From CAWUFC02 sp963921335 (GTDB taxonomy: Bacteria; Pseudomonadota; Gammaproteobacteria; Pseudomonadales; Halieaceae), in contig CAWUFC020000001.1 of NCBI GenBank assembly GCA_963921335.3, forward strand, positions 1,364,001-1,428,000: a stretch of DNA of 64,000 bases, given 5' to 3'. The notes beneath the pieces were generated by a model that saw only the letters and a program-made list of their open reading frames with translations, was not told the DNA's origin and searched no databases. Made by a program: the position numbers and the translations under genes. Shown in pieces: positions 7,053 to 16,421 of the stretch; within the stretch, counting starts at the first letter, position 1; every line of letters begins with the position of its first letter.

Positions 7053-10052
7053 TTACAGGTAGTCCTGGCTGTATTCGGCCTGAGCCAGCGTCACTGTGAA
7101 GCGTGTGCCGCCGGTATCGCTGCTGGGACTGAGCAGCTGGATACGGCCATTCATGTCTTCGAGAATGCTGTAGACCAGTGACAAGCCCAGGCCAGTGCCT
7201 TCTCCCGGGTCTTTGGTGGTAAAGAAGGGTTCGAAAATTTGCTCGCGAATACTCTCCGGGATACCACCGCCCTGATCAGTCACATCAATGCGCATGCGAT
7301 CTGCTTCGCCATGGCTCTCGATATCAATAGTCTGGCCGTCAGCACTTGCATCCCGCGCGTTACTCAGCAAGTTGATAAACACCTGCAGCATTTTCTGGCT
7401 GTCTGCGAGGGCCAGGTGCTCGCGATCGCAGTGGTTGTTGTAGCGAACCTCGCGAGCGTTGCGGTCCAGCTGCAGGAGGTTTATCGCTTCATCGACACAA
7501 TCCGCCACATTCACTGGTCCCATGCGGGTGGGTGCCGGGTTGTTCTTGCCGGTATGGGAGAAGTTCACCAGCGACTCAACGATGCGGGTGACGCGGTCGG
7601 TCTGCTTGAGAATTTCTCCTGCTGAGTTGTGTACTTCAGCGAGGTCTTTTTCGTACTCGAGGTTTTGCGCCAGGCAGGCAATGCCGGTGACCGGGTTGCC
7701 GATTTCGTGCGCCACGCCCGCTGCCAGTCGGCCAATGGAGGCCAACCGCTCGCTGTGCAGCAGCTCTTGCTCCAGCAGCTGATACTGAGTGATATCTTCA
7801 ACGGTGATAATGCGTTCCACCGTATCCCGGTTGGGAGAGGCGATGGCAGTCTTGTGCAGGCTGATCCAGCGCTGCGTACCCTCGGTGTCCGGCATTTCCT
7901 GTTCCAGCGGCAGTCGCTGTACTGTGTGCTCTTCGGTTTCGGCAAAACTTTGTAACAAGTCGGACCATGGTACTGGCACGGAATGTAGCAATGAACCCAC
8001 CACATCGTCCGCAGCGGCACCAGTGAGTTGCTCCATAAAGCGGTTCCACATCAGAATTTCGCCGTCTTCACCGAGCGACAATACCCCGACGGGTAGTTCC
8101 CGCAGTGTTTCCTTGTGATGCCGACGCAGGGTATCCAGTTCAGCCAGCACGCCAGTGAAGCTGGATTGGGCGCGATCCAGATTGCGTTCAATCAGGTTGA
8201 TGTCGGTTGGACTGCTGGTGCTTTCACTGCGCAAAGGGATGCAGCGATGGATGATCTCGGCCGCCATGGAGGGCCCCAGCAGCCCCGACAGGTTGGCGGT
8301 GAGTCTGACTCGCAGTCTGCGCAGGGACAGCGGCCGGCTCTCATCCTCAGCCATATCCAGTTCGGCCAGTGCCCGATTGATTTGCTGGTCGGCCAGCCTT
8401 GGGCCCAGCTCAACTGCGAGTGCTTCACGGTACTCTGCTGGATTGCTTAGTAGTAATTCGCTGCGGCGCGGGGGATCAAGGTCATTGACTGAGCAGGCCG
8501 CAGCCGCGCTGCGCTCACGATCACGGCTAGGCGTGAGCAGTGAGACCAGGATAAACAGGCTGATATTGAGGGCCAGTGAAATAATGGCGGTGGTGCTCCA
8601 GCGGTTATCTGGCTCGGCGATCAACAACAGATACAGATTATCGATAAAACTGGCATCCATGCCGGTCACCGATGGCAGTAGCAAGGCGAAAAACCAGATG
8701 CCGAACCCGGCGCCCAATCCCGCCAACAGTCCGGCCCGATTGGCCCGGGGCCAGTAAATTGCTGCAAAAATGGCCGGCAAAAACTGCAGGCTGCCTGTGA
8801 ACGCGACCAGGCCGGTGTCGACCAGTGACTCGGGCTGCCGCAGCAACTGATAGCAGCCATAGCCCAACAGCACGATGGCGGCTGCCAATACCCGTCGCAA
8901 CCAGGTGAGCTGCTCGTAGACATTATCCACGCGATCGGGCAATTGTTTGCGCACCGCGAATCGCAATGGCAGGACCAGGTGGTTGAGACACATATTGGCC
9001 AACGCCAGGGAACCGACAATGATCACCGCACTGCCCGCCGAGAGGCCGACCATGAAGGCTATCGTGCTCAGCAGCACAGAATCCTGCAGCATGCCAGTAG
9101 CGAGAATGGCGTAGCCGGGGGGCAGCGTGCTCTCCAATGCCATGCTGGCCCAGAGTATTGGCATGATAGGTATTGCCAGCAACAGCAGGTACAAGGGCAA
9201 GCCCCAGCTGGCGTGCCGCAAATAACCGCGGTTCGGATTTTCGGCAAATGTCATGTGGTAGAGGTGAGGCATGTTCACCGCACCGGCAAAGAAGATCAAC
9301 AGCATGGCGCGGGCTGAGTCGGGGCGCATGGATGTAGTCAGCGTGGCCATAATGTCTGGGCGGGAATCAAGCCATTGCTCAAGTCCGCCAAAACCGTCAA
9401 AAACGCTGTAGACCGTGGCAGTACCAAGGATCAGTAATCCCAGTAGCTTGATCAGTGATTCAAAGGCGATGGTGGCCACCAATCCCTGGTGGCGTGGCTG
9501 GCTACTGGGGCTGCGCGAGCCAAACAGCATGGTGAATATGGCGATGGTAAAGCAAAAAATGAGTGCCAGGGTGTCGTCGCTTCTGCCACTTGAGCCAGCG
9601 GCCGCGCCGCCGTTGAGGAGGTAATCGATCGATGTCCCCACCGCCTGGATCTGCAGGGCCAGCAGCGGCAGGATGGATGCCAGTAGCATCAGGGTGACCA
9701 TCGATCCAACGCCCGGACTCTGGAACCTGAACGACAGAAGGTCGGCGATTGAGCCCAGCTGATAGGAGCGGCTGAGCTGCATCAGCGGATGCAGCAGCAG
9801 GGGCGACAGCAGGAACAATGAGACGATACCCGCGTAATAAAACAGGAAGCTGTAGCCATACTCCGCTGCCATCTCGCTGGCGCCAAAAATGCCCATGGCG
9901 CCGCTGAATACGCCTAAAGACAGGACGTACACCACCGGGTGTTCGAGCAGGCGTTTGGGTAAAAGGCCGCGCTCGGCAGCAAAGCCCACCGCGAAAAGTA
10001 CTGACAGGTAGGCCACCATCAGCAGTAGAAGCTGCGGCAGGCTAAAGCTCAT
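7053..10052 (-). CDS. cbrA: Sensor histidine kinase CbrA (transporter-fused)
   Basis: The protein has 999 residues, close to the 983 of P. aeruginosa CbrA. Residues 1 to about 510 are a multi-spanning sodium/solute-symporter-like (SSS) domain beginning LPQLLLLMVAYLSVLFAVGF. A linker and a PAS domain (about 640-750, LPVGVLSLGEDGEILMWN) follow. The HisKA domain has its phospho-histidine in GVAHEIGNPVTG near residue 780. The HATPase domain ends with DQGGGIPESI and GEGTGLGLSLVY. It sits in the inner membrane and should phosphorylate CbrB. Whether the SSS part transports, senses or does both is not visible. The start overlaps the preceding small gene by 11 bp, so translation is probably coupled. 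Confidence 0.95.
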   Translation of the reverse strand: MSFSLPQLLLLMVAYLSVLFAVGFAAERGLLPKRLLEHPVVYVLSLGVFSGAMGIFGASEMAAEYGYSFLFYYAGIVSLFLLSPLLLHPLMQLSRSYQLGSIADLLSFRFQSPGVGSMVTLMLLASILPLLALQIQAVGTSIDYLLNGGAAAGSSGRSDDTLALIFCFTIAIFTMLFGSRSPSSQPRHQGLVATIAFESLIKLLGLLILGTATVYSVFDGFGGLEQWLDSRPDIMATLTTSMRPDSARAMLLIFFAGAVNMPHLYHMTFAENPNRGYLRHASWGLPLYLLLLAIPIMPILWASMALESTLPPGYAILATGMLQDSVLLSTIAFMVGLSAGSAVIIVGSLALANMCLNHLVLPLRFAVRKQLPDRVDNVYEQLTWLRRVLAAAIVLLGYGCYQLLRQPESLVDTGLVAFTGSLQFLPAIFAAIYWPRANRAGLLAGLGAGFGIWFFALLLPSVTGMDASFIDNLYLLLIAEPDNRWSTTAIISLALNISLFILVSLLTPSRDRERSAAAACSVNDLDPPRRSELLLSNPAEYREALAVELGPRLADQQINRALAELDMAEDESRPLSLRRLRVRLTANLSGLLGPSMAAEIIHRCIPLRSESTSSPTDINLIERNLDRAQSSFTGVLAELDTLRRHHKETLRELPVGVLSLGEDGEILMWNRFMEQLTGAAADDVVGSLLHSVPVPWSDLLQSFAETEEHTVQRLPLEQEMPDTEGTQRWISLHKTAIASPNRDTVERIITVEDITQYQLLEQELLHSERLASIGRLAAGVAHEIGNPVTGIACLAQNLEYEKDLAEVHNSAGEILKQTDRVTRIVESLVNFSHTGKNNPAPTRMGPVNVADCVDEAINLLQLDRNAREVRYNNHCDREHLALADSQKMLQVFINLLSNARDASADGQTIDIESHGEADRMRIDVTDQGGGIPESIREQIFEPFFTTKDPGEGTGLGLSLVYSILEDMNGRIQLLSPSSDTGGTRFTVTLAQAEYSQDYL

Positions 10053-10218
10053 CGCTGTAACTCTTGCGTTGGTTCCACCAGGCGGCCAGCAATATTAAGA
10101 ACCAGATCAGGAAGGGGCGATACCAGGCGCTGCCACCGCTGGTAACCCAGGCCTGTACAGAGGGAATAAAGACCACAGTGATGGCCAGCAGAATCAGCAG
10201 TGAGCGGTTGATGTACAC
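10042..10218 (-). CDS. cbrX: CbrX-like small membrane protein
   Basis: The interval between gluQRS and cbrA encodes a 58-residue frame starting with GTG at 10218 and overlapping cbrA by 11 bp. It has one hydrophobic stretch at residues 6-20 (SLLILLAITVVFIPS) and a second at about 34-46 (PFLIWFLILLAAW), with the end WNQRKSYSDEL. So it is a likely two-span inner membrane protein. In Pseudomonas a small membrane gene, cbrX, lies just upstream of cbrA and is co-transcribed with it. The assignment rests on position, size and topology. There is no ATG and no clear ribosome-binding site, so the start is uncertain. Confidence 0.7.
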   Translation of the reverse strand: MYINRSLLILLAITVVFIPSVQAWVTSGGSAWYRPFLIWFLILLAAWWNQRKSYSDEL

Positions 10219-10230
10219 GCGCTGATATTA

Positions 10231-11118
10231 TCAGGACAGATCGGACTCGGGTATGTCGGGGCGGAATGGTATGCGAGCGATGTCCCACTGGCTGATGGCT
10301 GCTTCCAGCGTCTGCTCCGAGCTGTTGGCATCGGCGGTAGGCTGACCCAGGTAGTTCAGAGCCAGGCGCAGGTTGTCTAGCGCTTCGCTGTTTTCCAGCG
10401 CTGGCGCATGGGTCTGTTTGCTGAGTTTCTGGCCCTCTGCGTTGATCAGCACCGGTATGTGCGCGTACCTGGGGGTGGGCAGTGACAGGGCCTGTTGCAG
10501 CGCTAGCTGTCGGGGGCTGGAATCGTGCAGATCAAAACCGCGCACAATATCGGTGATTCCCTGGTCCGCATCATCGACAACCACTGCCAGCTGGTAGGCA
10601 GGCAGATTGTCGCGCCGCCAGATGACAAAGTCTCCGATGTTGTCGCCAGTCCATCTGTCTGTCTGTTGGATACGGTCTTCGATCGAGAACTGGTCTGTTG
10701 GGTTTACGCGCAGGCGAATGGCAGAGTCCCCGGCGGGTATATCGAGGTGCCTGCAGTGCCCGTCGTAAATGCCACCCAGCTGGCGCAGGCGGGCGCGGGA
10801 ACAGTTGCAATGGAATGCCTTGCCCGCTGCCAGCAGTTCGCGGGCGACCACGCGGTAGTCTTCGATATGTTCGCTTTGCCAGCGAACCTGGCCATCCCAG
10901 TTAAGACCGTGAGCGCGAAGACTATTCAGGATCTGGTGGCTGGCGCCGGGTTGCTCTCGCGGAGGGTCGATATCTTCAATACGTACCAGCCAGTGACCCT
11001 GTTTAGCGCGGGCGTCGAGGAAACTGGCTAGTGCACAGACAAGGGAGCCCATGTGCAGGGGACCGGTCGGGGAGGGCGCAAAGCGCCCTACATAGCTTGA
11101 AGCGGCCTTTTCACTCAA
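10231..11118 (-). CDS. gluQRS: Glutamyl-Q tRNA(Asp) synthetase
   Basis: GluQRS is a short paralogue of glutamyl-tRNA synthetase that attaches glutamate to queuosine in tRNA(Asp). The 295-residue protein has the catalytic fold only, with no anticodon-binding domain. It begins with GRFAPSPTGPLHMGSL (HIGH-type motif), has zinc-ligand-like CNC near 103 with a later C near 121 (YDGHC), and carries KLSKQ in place of KMSKS. The frame starts with TTG at 11118. The gene is downstream of dksA on the same strand, the usual dksA-gluQRS arrangement. Confidence 0.94.
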   Translation of the reverse strand: MSEKAASSYVGRFAPSPTGPLHMGSLVCALASFLDARAKQGHWLVRIEDIDPPREQPGASHQILNSLRAHGLNWDGQVRWQSEHIEDYRVVARELLAAGKAFHCNCSRARLRQLGGIYDGHCRHLDIPAGDSAIRLRVNPTDQFSIEDRIQQTDRWTGDNIGDFVIWRRDNLPAYQLAVVVDDADQGITDIVRGFDLHDSSPRQLALQQALSLPTPRYAHIPVLINAEGQKLSKQTHAPALENSEALDNLRLALNYLGQPTADANSSEQTLEAAISQWDIARIPFRPDIPESDLS

Positions 11119-11169
11119 TGTCTTCGTTGCGCGAAAATGCTCGTTTCAGGCCTATTGCAAACCGAGATT

Positions 11170-11619
11170 TTAGCCCCGTTCTTGCTTTTCCTTGATCTCA
11201 TCAAGGGTCTTGCAGTCGATACAGAGATCCGCGGTGGGGCGAGCCTCCAGGCGCTTGATGCCGATCTCGATACCGCAGGACTCGCAGTAGCCGTAATCGT
11301 CCGCATCCACCTTATCGATGGTTTTGTCGATCTTCTTGATCAGCTTGCGCTCGCGGTCACGAGTGCGCAGCTCCAGGCTGAATTCTTCTTCCTGGGTGGC
11401 ACGATCGGCCGGATCGGGGAAATTGGAGGCTTCGTCTTTCATGTGGGTAACCGTGCGGTCCACCTCTTCCATGAGCTCCGATTTCCAGTTGTTGAGAATC
11501 GACTTGAAATGCTCCCGCTGCTTTTCATTCATGTACTTCTCGCCACGCTTGGGCTTGTAAGGCGTGAAGTTCTGGAATTCGTGAGAATGAGCAGGTTTTT
11601 TCGCAGCTTTACGCGGCAT
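11170..11619 (-). CDS. dksA: RNA polymerase-binding transcription factor DksA
   Basis: DksA enters the RNA polymerase secondary channel and works with ppGpp to alter initiation, especially at rRNA promoters. The 149-residue protein has a coiled-coil with DPADRA at residues 69-74 (the tip aspartates) and a four-cysteine zinc finger: C112, C115, C133, C136. Length and layout match Pseudomonas DksA. It is transcribed away from the aminotransferase gene across a 189-bp gap that should hold promoters for both. I see no clear boxes there. Confidence 0.97.
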   Translation of the reverse strand: MPRKAAKKPAHSHEFQNFTPYKPKRGEKYMNEKQREHFKSILNNWKSELMEEVDRTVTHMKDEASNFPDPADRATQEEEFSLELRTRDRERKLIKKIDKTIDKVDADDYGYCESCGIEIGIKRLEARPTADLCIDCKTLDEIKEKQERG

Positions 11620-11808
11620 GGCTATGTCCCGTATCGATTCAAGATTTACGTGTTACAGGGCTTTCGGCATTGGCCGATGCGCCGAGGGCGCAGAAATCTA
11701 CCAGATATCGGTCCCCGGTGCCAGCCAAAAATGCATTACACCCGCACTCCAGCAGCAGCGCCGCCATGTTGTTACACTTACGCGCTTGTACACCCAGGAT
11801 CGCAGTTC

Positions 11809-12975
11809 ATGCCGCACGCCCCTAATTACGCCGATCGACTCTCCGATATAGAACCTTTTCGGGTTGTGGAAGTTCTGGGTCGCGCCACGGAACTTGAGGC
11901 CCAGGGCCGCGATATAGTGCACCTTGCGGCAGGTGAGCCCGACTTTTCCACGGCCCAGCCCATTATCGAGGCTGGTCAGCAGGCGCTTGCTGATGGCCAT
12001 ACTTATTATTCCCAGGCCGCGGGTATTCCCCAGTTGCGCGAGGCCCTGTCGGTTTGGTACCAGCAGGAATACGGCCTGGCAGTGGACCCTGCTCGTATCA
12101 TGATTACCCCCGGAGCCTCCGGTGCACTGATGATGCTGGCGCCCCTGTTGCTAAATCCCGGGGAGCAGATGTTGTTGCCCGATCCCGGGTATCCCTGTAA
12201 CCGTCACTTCCTGCGGCTGGTAGAAGGTCGTGGAACACTGGTGCCTGTGGGTCCCGAGCACGGGTTTCAGTTGACGGGCGATCTGGTGCGTGAGCACTGG
12301 GGTGAGCGAACCGTGGGTGCCATGGTGGCCAGCCCATCCAATCCCACCGGCGGCGTGCTGGGTCGCGCGGAGCTGACTGCACTCAGCCAGGCAGTGCGCG
12401 AGCGACAGGGGTATCTGGTGGTGGACGAGATCTATCACGGCCTCGGTTATGGCGTGGAAACCCCCTCTATCCTGGAAATCGATCCGGATGCCTTTGTCAT
12501 CAACAGCTTCAGCAAATATTTCGGTATGACCGGCTGGCGCCTGGGCTGGCTGGTGGCGCCCGAGAGCGCGGTGCCCGAATTGGAGAAACTGGCCCAAAAT
12601 CTCTATATCTCCATGTCGACCATGGCGCAGTACGCAGCATTGGCGGGTTTTCAGGCTGAGACCCGCATCATCCTGGACCAACGCCGGGATATTTTCGCCC
12701 AGCGCCGTGACTACCTGCTGCCCGAGCTGGAGCGCCTGGGCTTTGAGATACCCGTGCGGCCCGATGGCGCATTCTATATTTACGCGGGTATTAGTCGTTT
12801 TAGCGACGACAGCCAGGCCTTTTGCCTCGACCTGCTGGAGCAGCACGGTATTGCGATTACGCCGGGAGCTGACTTTGGCCACCATCGTGCCCGCGACTAT
12901 GTGCGGTTTTCCTACACAACGGGCATGGATCGCATTGAAGAAGCGGTGCGTCGGCTGGATAAGGTGTTGGCTTAA
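11809..12975 (+). CDS. PLP-dependent class I/II aminotransferase
   Basis: The 388-residue protein has the fold-type I layout: GEPDF near residue 45, SPSNPTGG near 176, DEIYHGL near 206, and the PLP lysine K236 in NSFSKYFGMTGWRLGW. It probably transfers amino groups between an amino acid and 2-oxoglutarate or pyruvate. The substrate cannot be read from sequence. I start at the ATG at 11809 because AGGA lies upstream and homology begins there. The frame is open much further upstream, across the dksA promoter, but that part is not convincing protein. The stop overlaps the sfsA start by one base (TAATG), so the two are probably coupled. Confidence 0.9.
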   Translation: MPHAPNYADRLSDIEPFRVVEVLGRATELEAQGRDIVHLAAGEPDFSTAQPIIEAGQQALADGHTYYSQAAGIPQLREALSVWYQQEYGLAVDPARIMITPGASGALMMLAPLLLNPGEQMLLPDPGYPCNRHFLRLVEGRGTLVPVGPEHGFQLTGDLVREHWGERTVGAMVASPSNPTGGVLGRAELTALSQAVRERQGYLVVDEIYHGLGYGVETPSILEIDPDAFVINSFSKYFGMTGWRLGWLVAPESAVPELEKLAQNLYISMSTMAQYAALAGFQAETRIILDQRRDIFAQRRDYLLPELERLGFEIPVRPDGAFYIYAGISRFSDDSQAFCLDLLEQHGIAITPGADFGHHRARDYVRFSYTTGMDRIEEAVRRLDKVLA

Positions 12976-13676
12976 TGGAGTTTGCTTCAGATCTGGTGCG
13001 CGGCACGCTGATAAAACGCTATAAGCGCTTTCTCGCCGATGTGACTCTCGATAGCGGTGAAACCATCACCGTTCACTGCCCCAACACTGGCGCCATGACC
13101 GGCTGTGCCGAGCCCGGGTGGCCCGTGTGGCTGTCGCGCAGTGACAGCAAAACTCGCAAGTATCCCCATACCTGGGAGCTAGTACAGACTGACATGGGCA
13201 TGGCCTGCATTCATTCCGCCAAGGCCAATAGCGTGGTTCATGAGGCGGTGTCAGCAGGGCAGATTGCTGAGCTGGCCGAGTTTGATGAGCTGCGCAGTGA
13301 GGTGAAATACGGCGAGGGCAGCCGTGCAGACTTGCTGCTTCAAGGCGCGACAGACTGCTACGTAGAGGTGAAGTCAGTGACCCTGTGTCGTGAGCAGGGC
13401 TTGGGTGTGTTCCCGGATGCCGTCAGTACGCGGGCCCGAAAACACCTGCAGGAGTTGCAGAAAGTGGTGGAATCGGGGCAGCGAGCGGTGATTTTTTTCT
13501 GCGCCTTTCACACTGGTGTAGAGACCGTGGGTGCCGCTGCTGATATTGATCCCGCCTACGCGGAAAGCCTCCGCCAGGCAGTGGCCGCTGGTGTAGAGGC
13601 ACTGGCCTGCGGGGTCGATATTGATCCTGATAGTGGTATTAAATTCGATCGTATGCTGCCGGTGGTGCTGGACTGA
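12975..13676 (+). CDS. sfsA: Sugar fermentation stimulation protein SfsA
   Basis: The 233-residue protein matches SfsA along its length: LIKRYKRFLADV, HCPNTGAMTGC, KYPHTWELV, and the nuclease-like part YVEVKSVTL with GVFPDAVSTRARKHLQEL. SfsA was first linked to maltose metabolism in E. coli. The PD-(D/E)XK-like core suggests nucleic-acid binding, but the role is not settled. In many gammaproteobacteria it sits beside dksA, and here it is two genes away, which fits. It is tightly packed with its neighbours (1-bp overlaps on both sides). Confidence 0.95.
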   Translation: MEFASDLVRGTLIKRYKRFLADVTLDSGETITVHCPNTGAMTGCAEPGWPVWLSRSDSKTRKYPHTWELVQTDMGMACIHSAKANSVVHEAVSAGQIAELAEFDELRSEVKYGEGSRADLLLQGATDCYVEVKSVTLCREQGLGVFPDAVSTRARKHLQELQKVVESGQRAVIFFCAFHTGVETVGAAADIDPAYAESLRQAVAAGVEALACGVDIDPDSGIKFDRMLPVVLD

Positions 13677-14359
13677 TGTCGCTGAGTGCGGCACAACTTC
13701 TGGGTCAGGATGACAGCCACGTGCAGCAAGGGGCTGATGGGCACAGCTTGCATCCGCAGTGTCGGCAGGCATTGGAACGCTTGCAGGCGCGTGCCGCACA
13801 AGCGGGCTTTAAGCCCGCAGTGGTAAGTGGCTTTCGCAGTTTTGAACGCCAGCGCCAGATCTGGAACGCGAAGGCCTGCGGCAAGCGGCCGGTGCTCGAC
13901 GACAACGACCAGGCTCTGGATATCAGCGACATGGACGAGGTCGGCCTGGTGCATACCATCATGCGCTTCTCGGCTTTGCCCGGTGGTTCGCGCCATCACT
14001 GGGGCGGCGACCTGGATGTTTATGACGCCGCCGCCGTTCCGGCTGATTATCAGGTGCAGCTCAATCTTGCAGAAGTGTCTGATACCGGGGTTTTCGGAGC
14101 TTTCCACCAATGGCTGGATGAACTGATTGAGGCAGATGATGCCGAAGGTTTCTTTCGTCCTTATGCACAGGACCGTGGGGGTGTTTCACCGGAGCGCTGG
14201 CATCTCAGCTATGCGCCGCTGGCCAATGAGTGTGTGGAGGCCTTCAGCGAGTCGCTTCTCAATGATGCTTTACAGCGGGCTGAGCTGAGCCTGCAAGCGA
14301 CGGTTTTGCGCCTGCTGCCGGAACTTTACCCGCGCTATATCGCTCCACAGACCGCTTGA
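13676..14359 (+). CDS. M15-family (VanY-like) D-alanyl-D-alanine carboxypeptidase homologue
   Basis: The 227-residue protein has the family motifs SGFRSFERQ (residues 51-59), SRHHWGGDLDVYD (the SxHxxGxAxD zinc site, near 104-116) and PERWHLSY (near 172; the last zinc His, like EWWH). These are metallopeptidase zinc ligands for cutting D-Ala-containing peptidoglycan stems or related peptides. There is no signal peptide or membrane segment, so action on imported muropeptides in the cytoplasm or non-classical export must be considered. The start overlaps sfsA by one base. Confidence 0.82.
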   Translation: MSLSAAQLLGQDDSHVQQGADGHSLHPQCRQALERLQARAAQAGFKPAVVSGFRSFERQRQIWNAKACGKRPVLDDNDQALDISDMDEVGLVHTIMRFSALPGGSRHHWGGDLDVYDAAAVPADYQVQLNLAEVSDTGVFGAFHQWLDELIEADDAEGFFRPYAQDRGGVSPERWHLSYAPLANECVEAFSESLLNDALQRAELSLQATVLRLLPELYPRYIAPQTA

Positions 14360-14423
14360 TTCCAGCTCTGGGTTGGTTAGTATGAAGATCCCCTTAAATA
14401 ATAAATAAGTAGTAGGGAGATTT

Positions 14424-16421
14424 ATGACTGAGCAGTTAATGCTGCCCCCGATTCTCGGTGTGGCTGGCCTTGTTATCGCGTTCTTTATTTATCACATCAT
14501 GTCTCGCCACGATCATGGCGAAGATTCCGTTAAGAAAATTGCTGACCAGATTCACCTGGGTGCCATGGTATTCATGCATCGCGAATACAAGATGCTGGCT
14601 ATTTTTGCAGGTGTACTGGTGATTGGCATTTTTGTATCGCCCCTGGGTGCTAACACTGCCATTGCTTTTGTGGTCGGTGCGCTGTCATCAGCAACCGCCG
14701 GGTACCTGGGTATGTTTGCGGCTACCAAGGCCAATGTGCGCACCGCTGTAGCAGCGAATAAGCACGGTGCCCCGCAGGCCTTGTCCATTGCCTTCTATGG
14801 TGGCTCGGTGATGGGTTTGTGCGTGGCGTCGCTCGGACTCCTGGGGCTGGGAGGCCTGTACTTCTACTTCGGCGGCGACCCGGCAACGGCTCATGCGATT
14901 CACGGGTTTGGCATGGGTGGTTCTGTTGTGGCCCTGTTCTCCCGCGTTGGCGGCGGTATCTACACCAAGAGCGCCGATGTTGGTGCCGACCTGGTGGGCA
15001 AGGTGGAAGCGGGTATTCCGGAGGATGACCCACGCAACCCTGGCGTTATTGCCGATAACGTCGGTGACAACGTAGGCGACATTGCCGGTATGGGTTCCGA
15101 CATTTTTGAATCCTACTGCGGTTCCATGATTGCCTGTATCGCCATTGCCTCTACCATGGCCCTCGCCGCAGATGCGCAGGCCGCGATGATGGGACTGCCG
15201 CTGATGCTGGCCAGTATCGGCCTGATTGCCTCGGTTGCCGGTATCCTGATTGTGCGGGCACGCTCCGCAGCGGCGCCTGAAGCTGCCCTGCGCAGTGGTA
15301 CGCTGATGGCACCGGTGATCTTTGTGGTCATGGCCTGGTTCCTGGTTGATGCCATGGGTATCGACAGGAACGTCTGGTGGGCCGTGGTCTCCGGTGCCGT
15401 TGGTGGCGTCGCTATCGGCCTCATTACTGAGTACTACACCGGGGGTGGTCCGGTTCGCAAAATCGCCAAGTCCGGGGAAACTGGTCCGGCTACGGTGATG
15501 ATTACCGGCCTGGCTGTCGGTATGGAGTCGGTGGTTGCTCCGATCCTGTTCCTCGCGGCTATCATTTTCGTCTCTACCGAGCTGGCAGGCCTTTATGGCG
15601 TGGGTATTGCCGCGGTGGGCATGCTGGCTACCGTGGGTATCACTATGGCGATCGATGCTTATGGCCCGGTTGCCGATAATGCCGGTGGTATCGCAGAGAT
15701 GGCGGGCATGGGCGAGGACACCCGCGAAATCACCGATGGCCTGGATGAAGTGGGTAACACCACCGCAGCCATAGGTAAGGGCTTCGCAATCGGCGCTGCG
15801 GCGCTGGCAGCCCTGGCGATTATTGCGGCCTTCTCGGAAACCGTCGCTGCCAACAACAACGGCGTGTTTAACCTCGATATCGGTGATCCGGTAGTACTGG
15901 TGGGCATGTTTATCGGCGGTACGATTCCGTTCCTGATTGCATCCATCACCATGACCGCGGTGGGCGATGCGGCCTTCGACATGATCAACGAGATCCGTCG
16001 TCAGTTCCGGGAAATTCCCGGTCTGCTGGAAGGCAATGCCGAGCCTGATACGGCGCGCTGTGTGGACATTGCCACTACTGCTGCGCTTAAGCGGATGATT
16101 CTGCCTGGCGCCATTGCGGTGGCGGCGCCTGTGCTGGTGGGCTTCGGCCTTGGAGCAGAGAGCCTGGGCGGCATGCTTGGCGGTGCGCTGCTGGGCTGTG
16201 TGCTGATGGCGCTGATGATGGCGAATGCCGGTGGTGCCTGGGACAACGCCAAGAAGTACGTTGAAAAGGGTAACCTTGGTGGCAAGGGTTCTGAAACCCA
16301 CGCTGCCGCAGTCGTGGGTGACACGGTCGGCGATCCGTTCAAAGACACCTCGGGTCCGTCCATGAACATCCTGATTAATGTGATGGCGATCGTTAGCCTG
16401 GTGATTGCTCCGCTGCTGTAA
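14424..16421 (+). CDS. hppA: Membrane-bound ion-pumping pyrophosphatase, K+-dependent type
   Basis: The 665-residue, about 16-span protein has the pyrophosphate site GIYTKSADVGADLVGKVE, then EDDPRNP and IADNVGDNVGDIAG, all invariant in membrane pyrophosphatases. It hydrolyses PPi and pumps H+ or Na+ out of the cytoplasm. The GNTTAAIGKG segment has Ala and Gly where K+-independent pumps have Lys and Thr, so I predict K+ dependence. The ion pumped is not certain from this alone. AGGGAG precedes the ATG. The leader has AATAATAA at 14397-14404, which fits an Hfq/Crc motif. The 3' end overlaps the opposing arsC-like gene by 29 bp. Confidence 0.96.
   Translation: MTEQLMLPPILGVAGLVIAFFIYHIMSRHDHGEDSVKKIADQIHLGAMVFMHREYKMLAIFAGVLVIGIFVSPLGANTAIAFVVGALSSATAGYLGMFAATKANVRTAVAANKHGAPQALSIAFYGGSVMGLCVASLGLLGLGGLYFYFGGDPATAHAIHGFGMGGSVVALFSRVGGGIYTKSADVGADLVGKVEAGIPEDDPRNPGVIADNVGDNVGDIAGMGSDIFESYCGSMIACIAIASTMALAADAQAAMMGLPLMLASIGLIASVAGILIVRARSAAAPEAALRSGTLMAPVIFVVMAWFLVDAMGIDRNVWWAVVSGAVGGVAIGLITEYYTGGGPVRKIAKSGETGPATVMITGLAVGMESVVAPILFLAAIIFVSTELAGLYGVGIAAVGMLATVGITMAIDAYGPVADNAGGIAEMAGMGEDTREITDGLDEVGNTTAAIGKGFAIGAAALAALAIIAAFSETVAANNNGVFNLDIGDPVVLVGMFIGGTIPFLIASITMTAVGDAAFDMINEIRRQFREIPGLLEGNAEPDTARCVDIATTAALKRMILPGAIAVAAPVLVGFGLGAESLGGMLGGALLGCVLMALMMANAGGAWDNAKKYVEKGNLGGKGSETHAAAVVGDTVGDPFKDTSGPSMNILINVMAIVSLVIAPLL

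Noticed and set aside
11137..11808. Extended N-terminus of the aminotransferase
   Set aside because: The frame is open but runs over dksA and its promoter region and shows no homology; the ATG at 11809 has a ribosome-binding site.
14688..16301. Long frame of 537 codons opposite hppA
   Set aside because: Rich in His, Arg and Gln with no motifs; a shadow of the pyrophosphatase coding frame in high-GC DNA. The same applies to long shadows opposite panB, the aminotransferase, the FAD dehydrogenase, PFK and the DUF1214 gene.
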